NCBI RefSeq assembly: GCF_028368935.1 | Contig: NZ_JAQNDK010000004.1 | Span: 620,001 to 684,000 of the forward strand | Origin: Sorangium aterium | Lineage (GTDB): Bacteria; Myxococcota_A; Polyangia; Polyangiales; Polyangiaceae | Reading direction: 5' to 3' | Length of the DNA stretch: 64,000 nt | In this document: positions 15,601 to 23,943 of the stretch, in pieces | Numbering within the stretch: the stretch's first letter is position 1 | How the letters are laid out: the number at the start of each line of letters is the position of its first letter | Made by a program: the position numbers and the translations under genes | The notes under the pieces: model-generated | Databases searched by the model: none | The model's input: only the letters and a program-made list of their open reading frames with translations | Told to the model about the DNA's origin: nothing

Positions 15601-17885
15601 GCTGGACCCTGAGCCAGCTCGACGTGGACACGGGCGCGTCCAAGTTCGACCTGATGCTGGAGCTCGACGAGCGCGAGGACGGCATCATCGGGCGCATCGA
15701 GTACAGCACCGCGCTGTTCGACGCCCGCACCATCGAGCGGATGGCGGGCCACTACGAGGCCCTGCTCGAGGGCGCGTCGCGCGACGTCGATCTGCGCCTC
15801 TCGGCGCTGCCGCTGCTCACGCCCGAGGAGCGGAGCGCGCTCCGCGCGTGGGGCACCGCCCCGGCCGGCCCCGGGTCGGACGCGTGCATTCACCGCCTCT
15901 TCGAGGCCCAGGTCGAGCGCTCTCCCGAGGCCGTCGCGGTCGTCTTCGACGACGGCGCGGGCAACGTCACGTCGCTCACCTACCGGGAGCTGAACCGGCG
16001 GGCCAACCAGCTCGCGCACACCCTGCTCGGCCTCCGCGCGCCGGGGGCGCCGGGGCCCGGGGCCGCGCCCGGCCCCGACGAGGGGGCCCTCGCGCGCACC
16101 GACGAGGGGGCCCTCGCGCCCGAAGACCGCGTGGCCGTGTGCATGTACCGGTCGATCGAGATGATCGTCGCGCTCCTCGGCGTGCTGAAGGCGGGCCTCG
16201 CCTTCGTGCCCCTGGATCCGACCTACCCCACCGAGCGCCTCGCGTTCATGCTGGAGCAGGCCCGGGTCCGCGTGATGCTCACCCAGGTGCGCGTCGGCGC
16301 GGTGCTGCCGGGGTGCCGCGCGCGCGTCCTCTGCCTGGACGCGGATCCCGAGGAGATCGGCCGGGCGCGCGACGACAACCCGACGGAGCTGGCGACGCCG
16401 GACCAACTCGCCTATGTCATGTACACGTCGGGCTCCACCGGCCGGCCCAAGGGCGTGGCCGTGCCGCACCGGGGCGTGGCTCGGCTCGTCAAGGGCACGA
16501 CGTACGCGCGCTTCGCGCCGGACGAGGTCTTCCTGCAGCTCGCGTCGATCTCCTTCGACACGTCGCAGTTCGAGATCTGGGGCGCGCTCCTCAACGGCGG
16601 CCGGCTGGTCGTCATGCCCCCCGCGCCCGCGTCGCTCGACGACCTGGATCGCGTGATCCGGCAGCACGGGGTGACCACGGTGTGGCTCACCGCCGGCGTC
16701 TTCCACCTCCTCGTGGACGAGCGGATCACGGCGCTGCGCGGCCTGCGCCAGATCGTGGCCGGGGGGGACGTCCTGTCCCCGCAGCACGTCAACCGGGTCC
16801 TCGCCGAGCTCCCGGGGTGCCGGATGATCAACGGCTACGGGCCCACGGAGGCCGCGACGTTCGCCTGCTGCGCCGCGGTGGAGCGCCCGGTCGGCCACAC
16901 GGTGCCCATCGGAAGCCCGATCCCCGGCACGAGGGTGCACGTGCTCGACCGGGATCTCAACGAGGTCCCGGCCGGCGTCCCCGGGGAGCTCTGCATCGGC
17001 GGAGAGGGCCTCGCGCGCGGCTACCTCGATCTGCCGGAGCTCACCGCGGAGCGGTTCATCCACGATCCCATCGGCGGCGAGCCGGGAGGGCGGCTGTACC
17101 GGACCGGCGATCGCGTCCGCCTGATGCCGGACGGGCAGCTCGAGTTCCTCGGCCGCATGGATCAGCAGGTCAAGGTCCGCGGTTACCGGATCGAGCTCGG
17201 CGAGATCGAGGTGGTCCTCGGCGAGCACCCGGCCGTGCGCGAGGTGGTCGTGGTGGCGCAGCCGGCGCGCTCGGGCGACCGGCGCCTCGTGGCGTACGTC
17301 GTCCCGCACGGCGGCAGGGCCGCGGCGCCGCCCGCGCAAGCCGGGGCCCGCGCGCGCCCGTTCATGGCGGATCCGACCGGCGGGCTCGAGCGTGCGATCC
17401 GCGATCACGCGCAGCGGCGGCTGCCCGACTACATGCACCCCTCGGCCATCGTGCTGCTCGACGCGCTGCCCCTCACGGGCAACGGCAAGGTGGACCGCCG
17501 CGCCCTGCCGGCCCCCGTCGAGCTCCGCCCCGAGAGCGCGCCCCTGGTGGCGCCGCGGAGCTCGCTCGAGGAGCGGCTCACCGCGATATGGCAGGACGTC
17601 CTCGGCATCGAGCGCGTGAGCGTGCAGGACAACTTCTTCGATCTGGGCGGCCACTCGCTGCTCCTGATGCGCCTCCACGAGCGCGTCCGGGAGTCGTTCG
17701 GCAGCGATCTCTCCATCGTCGATCTGTTCGCGCGCCCGACGGTCACCGATCTCGCCGCGTTCCTCGCGAGCGGCAGCGGCGGCGGGAGCGACCTCTCGGA
17801 GGCCGACGCCCGGGCGCTGAAGCAGCGAGAGATCCTGAAACGAAAGAAGCAGGCAGCCAAGAGCAGACAGAATGGATCCGCTTGA
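12663..17885 (+). CDS. Nonribosomal peptide synthetase, A-PCP-C-A-PCP
   Basis: 1740 residues. Domains: A1 (about 12-510; YTSGSTGRPKG, YRTGD), PCP1 (about 523-600; LGAHSL with Ser near 558), C (about 620-1060; HHILMDG near 751), A2 (about 1073-1620; YTSGSTGRPKG) and PCP2 (about 1626-1700; LGGHSL). The absence of an N-terminal C domain marks it as the loading plus first extension module. By alignment to GrsA, A1 reads D-A-W-T-I-A-A-V-C-K, a phenylalanine-type code. A2 reads D-T-F-W-I-A-G-T-F-K, close to the valine code DAFWIGGTFK. No epimerase or methyltransferase is present. A basic, Ser-rich docking-like tail precedes the stop. The gene overlaps the PKS gene by 14 bp, so the two are translationally coupled. 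Confidence 0.95.
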   Translation: MTYHDFSSEDASIHRSFELQAGRTPGVVAASFGPDRLTYQELNRRANQLAHHLRSLGVGRDVLVALCAERSLEALIGLLAALKAGGAYVPVDPAYPRERVAFMLEDAGAPVLLTQARLLPSLPRHGARVVLLDGDRDLTAGFSGEDPPDTTGPDDLAYVIYTSGSTGRPKGTLLTHRGLTNLTRALAERFDVAPGCRVLQFASLSFDASVWEIAMTLARGGTLVMGAQAEMIPGPALLDRMRAEEVSIATFPPSALAAFPEGAERSLPALRTLIVAGETCPADLAARWAQGRRFINAYGPTEFTVCATMADGLDPVRDPGEPLSIGRPIRNARCYVLDHAMRPVPDGEAGELYLGGPGLARSYLGRPELTAARFVPDPFSSTPEARLYRTGDVVRRLPGGDLAFLGRVDQQVKIRGHRVELGEVEAALGRHPAVRAAVAVASEGRLVAYVVARPDAPDAPPAAPRAVVPALRSFLRESLPEVMIPSTFVLLDALPLGPSGKVDRAALPPPDAARPDRGDGEPLAPRNQIEAAIAAAWAEALGIEHLGVHDDVFDLGAHSLLAARVLSRLRRALGVELSLQSLCDAPTVAALAELVESLPRPKQRPAAAAIRPAPRDRPIPLSHGQRQIWLHASLHPGALFYNEPFSLRLRGPLDVPVLGRALDELLRRHEILRSVVAVVGGEPVQQILPPAPLDLPVVELTALPAEARWGRAVALATDEARRPFDLARGPLFRATLVRLDEADHVLFVVVHHILMDGVSIFDALPRELHALYQAFAVGRPSPLPERAIHYADYAVWQREQQLSGALQPQLDYWRRQLADLPTLELPIDRPRPAAPSLAGARHCVALSRELTLRLKALAREQGVTLFVVLLSAFKAMLYRYARQDEVVVGTSASCRHPPETEDLLGFFLNTLVLRTDLRGDPTFRQLLGRVRAVSQAALSHQDVPFASVVQALQPKRVPGQNPLFQVAFVLEPPVPALDPGWTLSQLDVDTGASKFDLMLELDEREDGIIGRIEYSTALFDARTIERMAGHYEALLEGASRDVDLRLSALPLLTPEERSALRAWGTAPAGPGSDACIHRLFEAQVERSPEAVAVVFDDGAGNVTSLTYRELNRRANQLAHTLLGLRAPGAPGPGAAPGPDEGALARTDEGALAPEDRVAVCMYRSIEMIVALLGVLKAGLAFVPLDPTYPTERLAFMLEQARVRVMLTQVRVGAVLPGCRARVLCLDADPEEIGRARDDNPTELATPDQLAYVMYTSGSTGRPKGVAVPHRGVARLVKGTTYARFAPDEVFLQLASISFDTSQFEIWGALLNGGRLVVMPPAPASLDDLDRVIRQHGVTTVWLTAGVFHLLVDERITALRGLRQIVAGGDVLSPQHVNRVLAELPGCRMINGYGPTEAATFACCAAVERPVGHTVPIGSPIPGTRVHVLDRDLNEVPAGVPGELCIGGEGLARGYLDLPELTAERFIHDPIGGEPGGRLYRTGDRVRLMPDGQLEFLGRMDQQVKVRGYRIELGEIEVVLGEHPAVREVVVVAQPARSGDRRLVAYVVPHGGRAAAPPAQAGARARPFMADPTGGLERAIRDHAQRRLPDYMHPSAIVLLDALPLTGNGKVDRRALPAPVELRPESAPLVAPRSSLEERLTAIWQDVLGIERVSVQDNFFDLGGHSLLLMRLHERVRESFGSDLSIVDLFARPTVTDLAAFLASGSGGGSDLSEADARALKQREILKRKKQAAKSRQNGSA

Positions 17886-20800
17886 TCAACCCGTCCCGGA
17901 GGACCAAATCGCGATCATCGGGATGGCCGGCCGCTTCCCGGGCGCGAGGAGCGTCGACGCCTTCTGGCAGAACCTGCGCGATGGGGTCGAGTCGATCGCG
18001 GCGCTCTCGGATCAGGATCTCGCCGCGGCGGGCGTGCCCCCGGAGGTGGCCTCGGACCCGAGCTACGTCCGCGCGCGGGCCGTGCTCGACGAGGTGGAGT
18101 GGTTCGACGCGGCCTTCTTCGGGATGACCCCGCGAGAGGCCGAGATCCTGGATCCGCAGCACCGCTTCTTCCTGGAGTGCGCGTGGGAGGCGCTCGAGCA
18201 CGCCGGGTACAACCCCGAGGCGTTCAAGGGGACCATCGGCGTCTACGCGGGCGCGAGCGGCCACGACACGTATTTCCTGAGCAACCTTTACCCGAACCAC
18301 GAGCTCAGGAAGGCGATGGACTACCAAGTCTACGTCGCCAACGACAAGGACTTCCTGCCCACGCGGACCTCGTACAAGCTGAACCTCCGCGGGCCGAGCG
18401 TCGCGGTCCAGACCGCCTGTTCCACCTCGCTCGTGGCCGTCCACATGGCCTGCCAGGCGCTGCTCACCTACCAGTGCGACATGGCGCTGGCCGGCGGCGT
18501 GGCCATCAACGTCCCCACGCGGTCGGGTTACCTGTACCGGCACGGCATGATCCTCTCGCCCGACGGGCGCTGCCGCGCGTTCGACGCCGAGGCGCAGGGG
18601 ACGGTGGTCGGCAACGGCGCGGGCGTCATCGTGCTGCGCCGGCTCGAGGACGCCCTCGACAGCGGCGATCACATCGAGGCGGTGATCCGGGGCTCGGCCG
18701 TCAACAACGACGGCTCGGGCAAGATCGGGTTCACCGCGCCGGGCGTGGAGGGGCAGGCGCAGGTCATCGCGCAGGCCCTGGCGATGGCGAACACCGATCC
18801 CGAGACGATCAGCTACGTGGAGGCCCACGGCACCGGCACGCGCCTCGGGGATCCCATCGAGGTCGCGGCGCTCACCCGGGCGTTCCGCGCCCGGTCCCGC
18901 GGCCAGCGCAAGGGCTGGTGCGCGCTCGGCTCGGTCAAGCCGAACGTCGGGCACCTCGACGTCGCCGCCGGCATCACCGGCGTGATCAAGGTCGTGCAGG
19001 CGCTCCGCCACCGGCAGATCCCGGCCAGCCTGCACTTCAAGACGCCGAACCCGGAGATCGACTTCGCGAACAGCCCGTTCTACGTCAACGCGGCGCTCGC
19101 GGACTGGGAGCCCGGCGACGGGCCCCGCCGCGCCGGCGTGAGCTCGTTCGGCATCGGGGGCACCAACGCCCACGCCATCCTCGAGGAGGCGCCCCACGCG
19201 GCGGCGGCGCCCGGCGGGCGGTCCTGGCAGCTCCTCCTGCTCTCCGCCCGCACGAGGACCGCGCTCGACACGATCACCGAGAACCTCGTCGGGTACCTCA
19301 AGGCGCACCCGGACGTCAGCCTGCCGGACGTCGCGTTCACGCTCCAGGTCGGCCGCAAGACGTTCCCGCACCGGCGCATGCTCGTCTGCAACGACACAGA
19401 CGAGGCGGTGAGCCTGCTGTCGACGCTCGGGGAGCGGCGGGTCCTCGCGCACGTCGAGGAGGCCATCGATCGCCCGGTCGTCCTCATGTTCCCGGGGCAG
19501 GGCACGCAGTACGCCGGCATGGCGCGGGAGCTGTACGAGCGGGAGCCCACGTTCTGCGCCGGCGTCGATCTCTGCGCGGCCATGCTCCAGCCCGAGCTCG
19601 GGTTCGATCTCCGCGAGGTGATCTACCCGCCCCCGGGGCGGGAGGCGGCGGCCGCGGAGCTGCTCAAGCAGACGCGCTTCGCCCAGCCCGCGCTCTTCGT
19701 GATCGAGTACGCGCTCGCCACGCTCTGGATGGAGTGGGGCATCCGGCCCGCGGCGATGATCGGCCACAGCCTCGGCGAGTACGTCGCGGCCTGCCTCGCG
19801 GGCGTCTTCTCGCTGGAGGACGCGCTGAAGATCGTCGCCCGGCGGGGCAAGCTGATGCAGGAGATGCCGCCGGGCGCGATGCTCGCGGTCCCGCTGCCCG
19901 AGGCCGAGGTGCAGCCGCTGCTCGACGAGGGGGGCGGCGCGCTCTCGCTCGCGGCCGTCAACGGGCCGGCCGCCTGCGTCGTGGCCGGGCCCGAGGACGC
20001 CGTCGAGGCGCTCTCCGACCGGCTCTTCGCCGAGCGCGAGCTGGAGTGCACGCGCCTCCAGACGTCGCACGCGTTCCACTCCCGGATGATGGAGCCGATG
20101 CTCGCGTCGTTCACCGCGATCGTGGCCCGCGCGCGCCCGAGCGCCCCGAAGATCCCGATCGCGTCGAACGTCACCGGCACCTGGCTGTCCGCGGCCGACG
20201 CGCAGGACCCCGGGTACTGGGCGAGGCACGTGCGCGAGCCGGTGCGCTTCATGGCGGGGCTCGGCGAGGTGCTCGCCGATCCGACGCGCGCCCTGCTCGA
20301 GGTCGGCCCGGGCCGGGTGCTCGCGACCCTGGCCAAGCAGCACCCCGCGCGGGGCGCCCGCCGGGTGATGCTCTCGTCGATCCGGCACGTCCACCACCGC
20401 CAGTCCGACATCGGGTTCCTGCTGGAGACGCTGGGCCAGCTCTGGCTCTCCGGCGTCCGCGTCGACTGGTCGGGCTTCTACACCCACGAGCCCCGCCGGC
20501 GCGTGCCCCTGCCGACCTACCCGTTCGAGCGGAAGCGGTACTGGATCGACCCGCCCTCGAGCGCCGCGCGCCGGCCGGCGCGCAGCGCGCCGGAGCCGGC
20601 CGGCCTGATCCACCTCCTGGCCTGGAAGCGCTCGGTGCTGTCGGGGTCGATGAAGGCGTCGGCCCGGCCGGCCAGGGCGCAGTGCTGCGTCGTCTTCGCC
20701 GACAGCTACGGGCTGGGCGCCCGGATGGAGATGCGGCTCCGCCGGGACGGCTACAAGGTCATCACCGTGCGGCCGGGCGAGGGCTTCGCCGAGACGGGCG

Positions 20801-23301
20801 AGGGCGAGTTCACCGTCGCCCCCGCGAGCCGCGCGGACCACGCGTCCCTCTTCGGCGCGCTGCGCGCGGCGGGCGTGTCCCCCTCGCGCATCATGTTCCT
20901 GTGGGGCGTGACCAAGCCCGCGCGCGCGCCGCTCGACGCCGGCCGCCTCGCGGAGGCCCAGCGCCTCGGGTTCGCCAGCCTCGTCGCGCTGGCCCAGGGG
21001 ATCGGCGACGCGGGGATTCGCGACGAGGTGCGGCTCGGCGTCGTGACGAGCCACATGCAGAAGGTGACCGACGCGGCCGTGCTCTGCCCCGAGAAGGCCA
21101 CGCTGCTCGGCCCGTGCGAGGCCATCCCCAGGGCGTACCCGAACGTCTCGTGCATCAGCGTCGACATCGACCTGCCGGAGCCGCGGACGCTGCAGGAGGC
21201 GAGGCTCATCGACCAGCTCCTCGCCGAGGTCACGCTGGAGCAGACCGAGCCCGTCATCGCCTACCGGAACGGGGAGCGCTGGGTCCGGATCTTCGAGCCC
21301 GCGCGCATGGACCGCGCCGAGGGCCTGCCGCCGCGCCTCCGGGAGGGCGGCGTCTACCTGATCGCCGGCGGGCTCGGGGCCGTCGGCTCCGCCCTCGCGG
21401 AGCACCTCGCGAAGGTCGCGCGCGCGAAGCTCGTGCTCGCGGGCCGGACGGCGCTCCCGCCCCGGGAGGCCTGGGACGGCCTCGCCGGCGCGGGCGCCTT
21501 CGACGCGCTACGCCGCAAGATCGGCGCGGTGCTCGAGATGGAGCGGCTGGGCGCCGAGGTGCTGCTCGTGACGGCCGACGTCACGCGGCTCGACGACATG
21601 CAGCGCGCGGTGGCCGAGGGGCTCCAGCGCTTCGGGCGGATCGACGGCGTGATCCACGCGGCGGGCGCCCGCCGCGCCGTGCCCCTCCAGCGCATGACGC
21701 GCGAGGAGGGCGAGGCGCTCCTCGCCCCGAAGCTCGACGGCGCGCTCGTCCTCGACGAGTCGCTCCGGGGCCTCCGGCCCGATTTCGTCGCGCTGTGCGC
21801 CGCGCGGACCGCGGGCGCCCGCGGGGCGGGCCTCGCGGGCCAGTGCGCCGCGACCGCCTTCCTCGGCGCCTTCGCGCAGCGGCGGGCCGCCGGTGACGGC
21901 CCGCTCACGATCGCGATCGAGTGGGACCCGTGGCAGCGGCAGGACGCCTCGCGCGGCAAGGATCCCGAGCCCGCGGCCGACTCGAGCGAGGGCGGCGCGG
22001 CCGCCGCGGAGGAGGGGATCTCGCGCGACGAGGCGCTCGACGCCTGGATGCGCGTCCTCACGAGCCCCACGCCCCACGTCCTGGTCCTGAAGCGGGAAGC
22101 GCAGGCTAAGCAGCGCCCCTCGGCCAGCTCGATCGCGCCGCCCTCGCGGGACGTCGAGTCCGAGGGCATCCCGAGATCGGTCCACCCGCGGCCCGACCTC
22201 GGCACGGCCTACGTGGCGCCGCGCGATCCGCTGGAGCGCGCCGTCGCCGAGACGTGGGAGAAGCTGTTCGGCATCGAGCGGATCGGCGTCCACGACGACT
22301 TCTTCGCGCTCGGCGGCGACTCGCTGCTCGCCGTCCAGCTCATCTCCCGGCTGCGCAGCGTCGTGAACATGGATCTCCCCGGCCACAGCCTGCTCAACGC
22401 GCCGACCGTGGCGGCCCTGGCCGAGCTCATCGCGCAGTCCGACTCGCCCTCATCCACCTCGCTGTCGAGGCGCTCTCCCGCGCGCCTCTTGCCCGCGTCG
22501 CTCGTGCGGATCAAGCCCGGCACCGGGCGGCCGCTCTTCCTGATGCACCCGGTCGGAGGGCACGTTTACTTCTACCACGATCTCGCCACCTGCCTGGACC
22601 CGGCGCAGCCCGTGTACGGGCTGCAGGCGCAGGGCATCGAAGGCAAGGCGCCGCCCTTGACCCGCGTCGAGGAGATGGCCGCGCGCTACCTCGAGGCGGT
22701 ACGGCGGCACATCCAGCCGGAGGGCCCCTACGTGCTCGGCGGGTCGTCCTTCGGCGGGGTCGTCGCCTTCGAGATGGCGCACCAGCTCATCTCCGGGGGC
22801 GAGCGCGTCGCGCTTCTCATGATGATCGACACGCCCGCGCCCTCGGCGGTGTTCCCCGAGGATCTCGACACCCCCGAGCGCCTCGCCTACCTGATCAGCG
22901 GCGATGCGAGTCTCCCCGTCCCCGCGGAGGAGATCCGGCACCTCTCCCCGGACGAGCAGCTGCTCCACGTGCTCCAGCGCAAGAAGGGTGTCTCCCGGAT
23001 GTTCCCGAAGCTGGCGCTCCAGGAGCTCGCCACGTTCCGCAAGATCGTCACCGCCAACCTGCAGGCGATGCTGCGCTATGTCCCCCGCCCCTACCCGGGT
23101 GACGTGCTCTTCTTCGAGGCGAGCGAGCGCGACGCCATGACCGTGAACAACCCGGCGCGGGGATGGCTCGATTTGATCCAGGGCCAGCTAACTGTCCACG
23201 AGGTCCCTGGCAATCACATCACCATGAATTTGCCGCCGAACGTGCAAGTCATGGCCGATCATCTGCGCGCGGTCCTCGAGACGGCGGGACATCAGGGCTG
23301 A
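17872..23301 (+). CDS. Type I polyketide synthase, KS-AT-KR-ACP-TE, terminal module
   Basis: 1809 residues. KS (about 10-440) has its Cys in TACSTS and both His residues (EAHGTGT, KPNVGH). AT (about 536-840) has GHSLGEY and HAFHS, the latter typical of malonyl specificity. A structural region and KR follow (about 900-1340), then ACP (about 1450-1520; GGDSLL) and a thioesterase (about 1545-1805; GSSFGG, a distal His in GNH). The KR keeps its NADPH loop (GGLGAVGSALAEHL) but the catalytic area reads FVALCAARTAG and GQCAATAFLG, where active KRs have FSS and GQ.DY.AAN.F. The Ser and Tyr are gone, so a beta-keto group should persist. The product is predicted as Phe-Val-type dipeptide plus one malonate unit, released by TE. 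Confidence 0.95.
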   Translation: MDPLDQPVPEDQIAIIGMAGRFPGARSVDAFWQNLRDGVESIAALSDQDLAAAGVPPEVASDPSYVRARAVLDEVEWFDAAFFGMTPREAEILDPQHRFFLECAWEALEHAGYNPEAFKGTIGVYAGASGHDTYFLSNLYPNHELRKAMDYQVYVANDKDFLPTRTSYKLNLRGPSVAVQTACSTSLVAVHMACQALLTYQCDMALAGGVAINVPTRSGYLYRHGMILSPDGRCRAFDAEAQGTVVGNGAGVIVLRRLEDALDSGDHIEAVIRGSAVNNDGSGKIGFTAPGVEGQAQVIAQALAMANTDPETISYVEAHGTGTRLGDPIEVAALTRAFRARSRGQRKGWCALGSVKPNVGHLDVAAGITGVIKVVQALRHRQIPASLHFKTPNPEIDFANSPFYVNAALADWEPGDGPRRAGVSSFGIGGTNAHAILEEAPHAAAAPGGRSWQLLLLSARTRTALDTITENLVGYLKAHPDVSLPDVAFTLQVGRKTFPHRRMLVCNDTDEAVSLLSTLGERRVLAHVEEAIDRPVVLMFPGQGTQYAGMARELYEREPTFCAGVDLCAAMLQPELGFDLREVIYPPPGREAAAAELLKQTRFAQPALFVIEYALATLWMEWGIRPAAMIGHSLGEYVAACLAGVFSLEDALKIVARRGKLMQEMPPGAMLAVPLPEAEVQPLLDEGGGALSLAAVNGPAACVVAGPEDAVEALSDRLFAERELECTRLQTSHAFHSRMMEPMLASFTAIVARARPSAPKIPIASNVTGTWLSAADAQDPGYWARHVREPVRFMAGLGEVLADPTRALLEVGPGRVLATLAKQHPARGARRVMLSSIRHVHHRQSDIGFLLETLGQLWLSGVRVDWSGFYTHEPRRRVPLPTYPFERKRYWIDPPSSAARRPARSAPEPAGLIHLLAWKRSVLSGSMKASARPARAQCCVVFADSYGLGARMEMRLRRDGYKVITVRPGEGFAETGEGEFTVAPASRADHASLFGALRAAGVSPSRIMFLWGVTKPARAPLDAGRLAEAQRLGFASLVALAQGIGDAGIRDEVRLGVVTSHMQKVTDAAVLCPEKATLLGPCEAIPRAYPNVSCISVDIDLPEPRTLQEARLIDQLLAEVTLEQTEPVIAYRNGERWVRIFEPARMDRAEGLPPRLREGGVYLIAGGLGAVGSALAEHLAKVARAKLVLAGRTALPPREAWDGLAGAGAFDALRRKIGAVLEMERLGAEVLLVTADVTRLDDMQRAVAEGLQRFGRIDGVIHAAGARRAVPLQRMTREEGEALLAPKLDGALVLDESLRGLRPDFVALCAARTAGARGAGLAGQCAATAFLGAFAQRRAAGDGPLTIAIEWDPWQRQDASRGKDPEPAADSSEGGAAAAEEGISRDEALDAWMRVLTSPTPHVLVLKREAQAKQRPSASSIAPPSRDVESEGIPRSVHPRPDLGTAYVAPRDPLERAVAETWEKLFGIERIGVHDDFFALGGDSLLAVQLISRLRSVVNMDLPGHSLLNAPTVAALAELIAQSDSPSSTSLSRRSPARLLPASLVRIKPGTGRPLFLMHPVGGHVYFYHDLATCLDPAQPVYGLQAQGIEGKAPPLTRVEEMAARYLEAVRRHIQPEGPYVLGGSSFGGVVAFEMAHQLISGGERVALLMMIDTPAPSAVFPEDLDTPERLAYLISGDASLPVPAEEIRHLSPDEQLLHVLQRKKGVSRMFPKLALQELATFRKIVTANLQAMLRYVPRPYPGDVLFFEASERDAMTVNNPARGWLDLIQGQLTVHEVPGNHITMNLPPNVQVMADHLRAVLETAGHQG

Positions 23302-23407
23302 TGTTGACGCCCGGCCGGCGGGCTCTTTACCATGGGTGTGGAGCGGCGACGCCCCCGCGCGGTCGCGCGGGCTCGAGTGCGGCCAGGGCGCGCGGCGGAG
23401 GTGGAGA

Positions 23408-23806
23408 ATGTCGAAGATCACCGCGGAGCAGGCGAGAGAGGAGCACGTCGCGCTCCTCAAGGCGTGGACGAAGGCGGTGGGGGCCGTCAAGGACTACGGC
23501 TTCCTCGATCGCCACCTGGCCGAAGGCTGGCGGTACGTCGATTACAACGGAGTGCAGCGCGGCAAGGACGAGTACCTGAAGCTCGTCGACAGCATGTTGA
23601 CGTACACGCAGGAGCTCCGGCAGTGCGACGTGCGTATCGTCGGCGGGGACGTCGCTATCGTGAGCGGCGTCTACCGCTCGCGCGCCGAGCTCAAGGGCGG
23701 TGTCAAGCTCGATAACACCATCGCCTTCACCGCGGTCTGGGAGCTCAAGGGCGGTGAATGGAAAGCCCTCGTGCACCACACGACGAGGATCCCTGACGCG
23801 TCGTGA
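23408..23806 (+). CDS. NTF2-like (SnoaL/DUF4440-type) protein
   Basis: 132 residues with a compact alpha+beta layout typical of the NTF2-like superfamily: an N-terminal helix (EEHVALLKAWTKAVG), GWRYVDYNGVQRGKDEYL and strands ending in WKALVHHTTRI. GGAGGTGGAGA directly precedes ATG 23408. It begins 106 bp after the PKS stop on the same strand, so it could belong to the biosynthetic operon. Members of this fold include cyclases and isomerases as well as proteins without known activity. No catalytic residues can be assigned. Confidence 0.6.
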   Translation: MSKITAEQAREEHVALLKAWTKAVGAVKDYGFLDRHLAEGWRYVDYNGVQRGKDEYLKLVDSMLTYTQELRQCDVRIVGGDVAIVSGVYRSRAELKGGVKLDNTIAFTAVWELKGGEWKALVHHTTRIPDAS

Positions 23807-23849
23807 TCGACGTCCGCGCCGAGCGGGTCGAAGCGCTCCGGCGGCCGGC

Positions 23850-23865
23850 GCCTCGCCGGCGAGGC
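23850..23865. terminator. Perfect 16-bp GC palindrome
   Basis: GCCTCGCCGGCGAGGC is a perfect palindrome in the gap between the NTF2-like gene and the next gene. It may act as a short terminator or an operator. No T-run follows. Confidence 0.3.
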
Positions 23866-23943
23866 CGGAGGAAACGTTGACAGGGATCCTGCTTCGAGTA
23901 CCGTACACTCAGGATTGTCCTATCGACGATCACCAGGGCTCTC

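Noticed and set aside
12318-17678. Very long open frame on the minus strand opposite the NRPS
   Set aside because: It mirrors the NRPS codon pattern in GC-rich DNA and has no recognisable domain.
17743-21405. Long minus-strand frame opposite the PKS
   Set aside because: It is a shadow of the PKS reading frame with a composition of Arg/Ala/Gly/Asp and no family.
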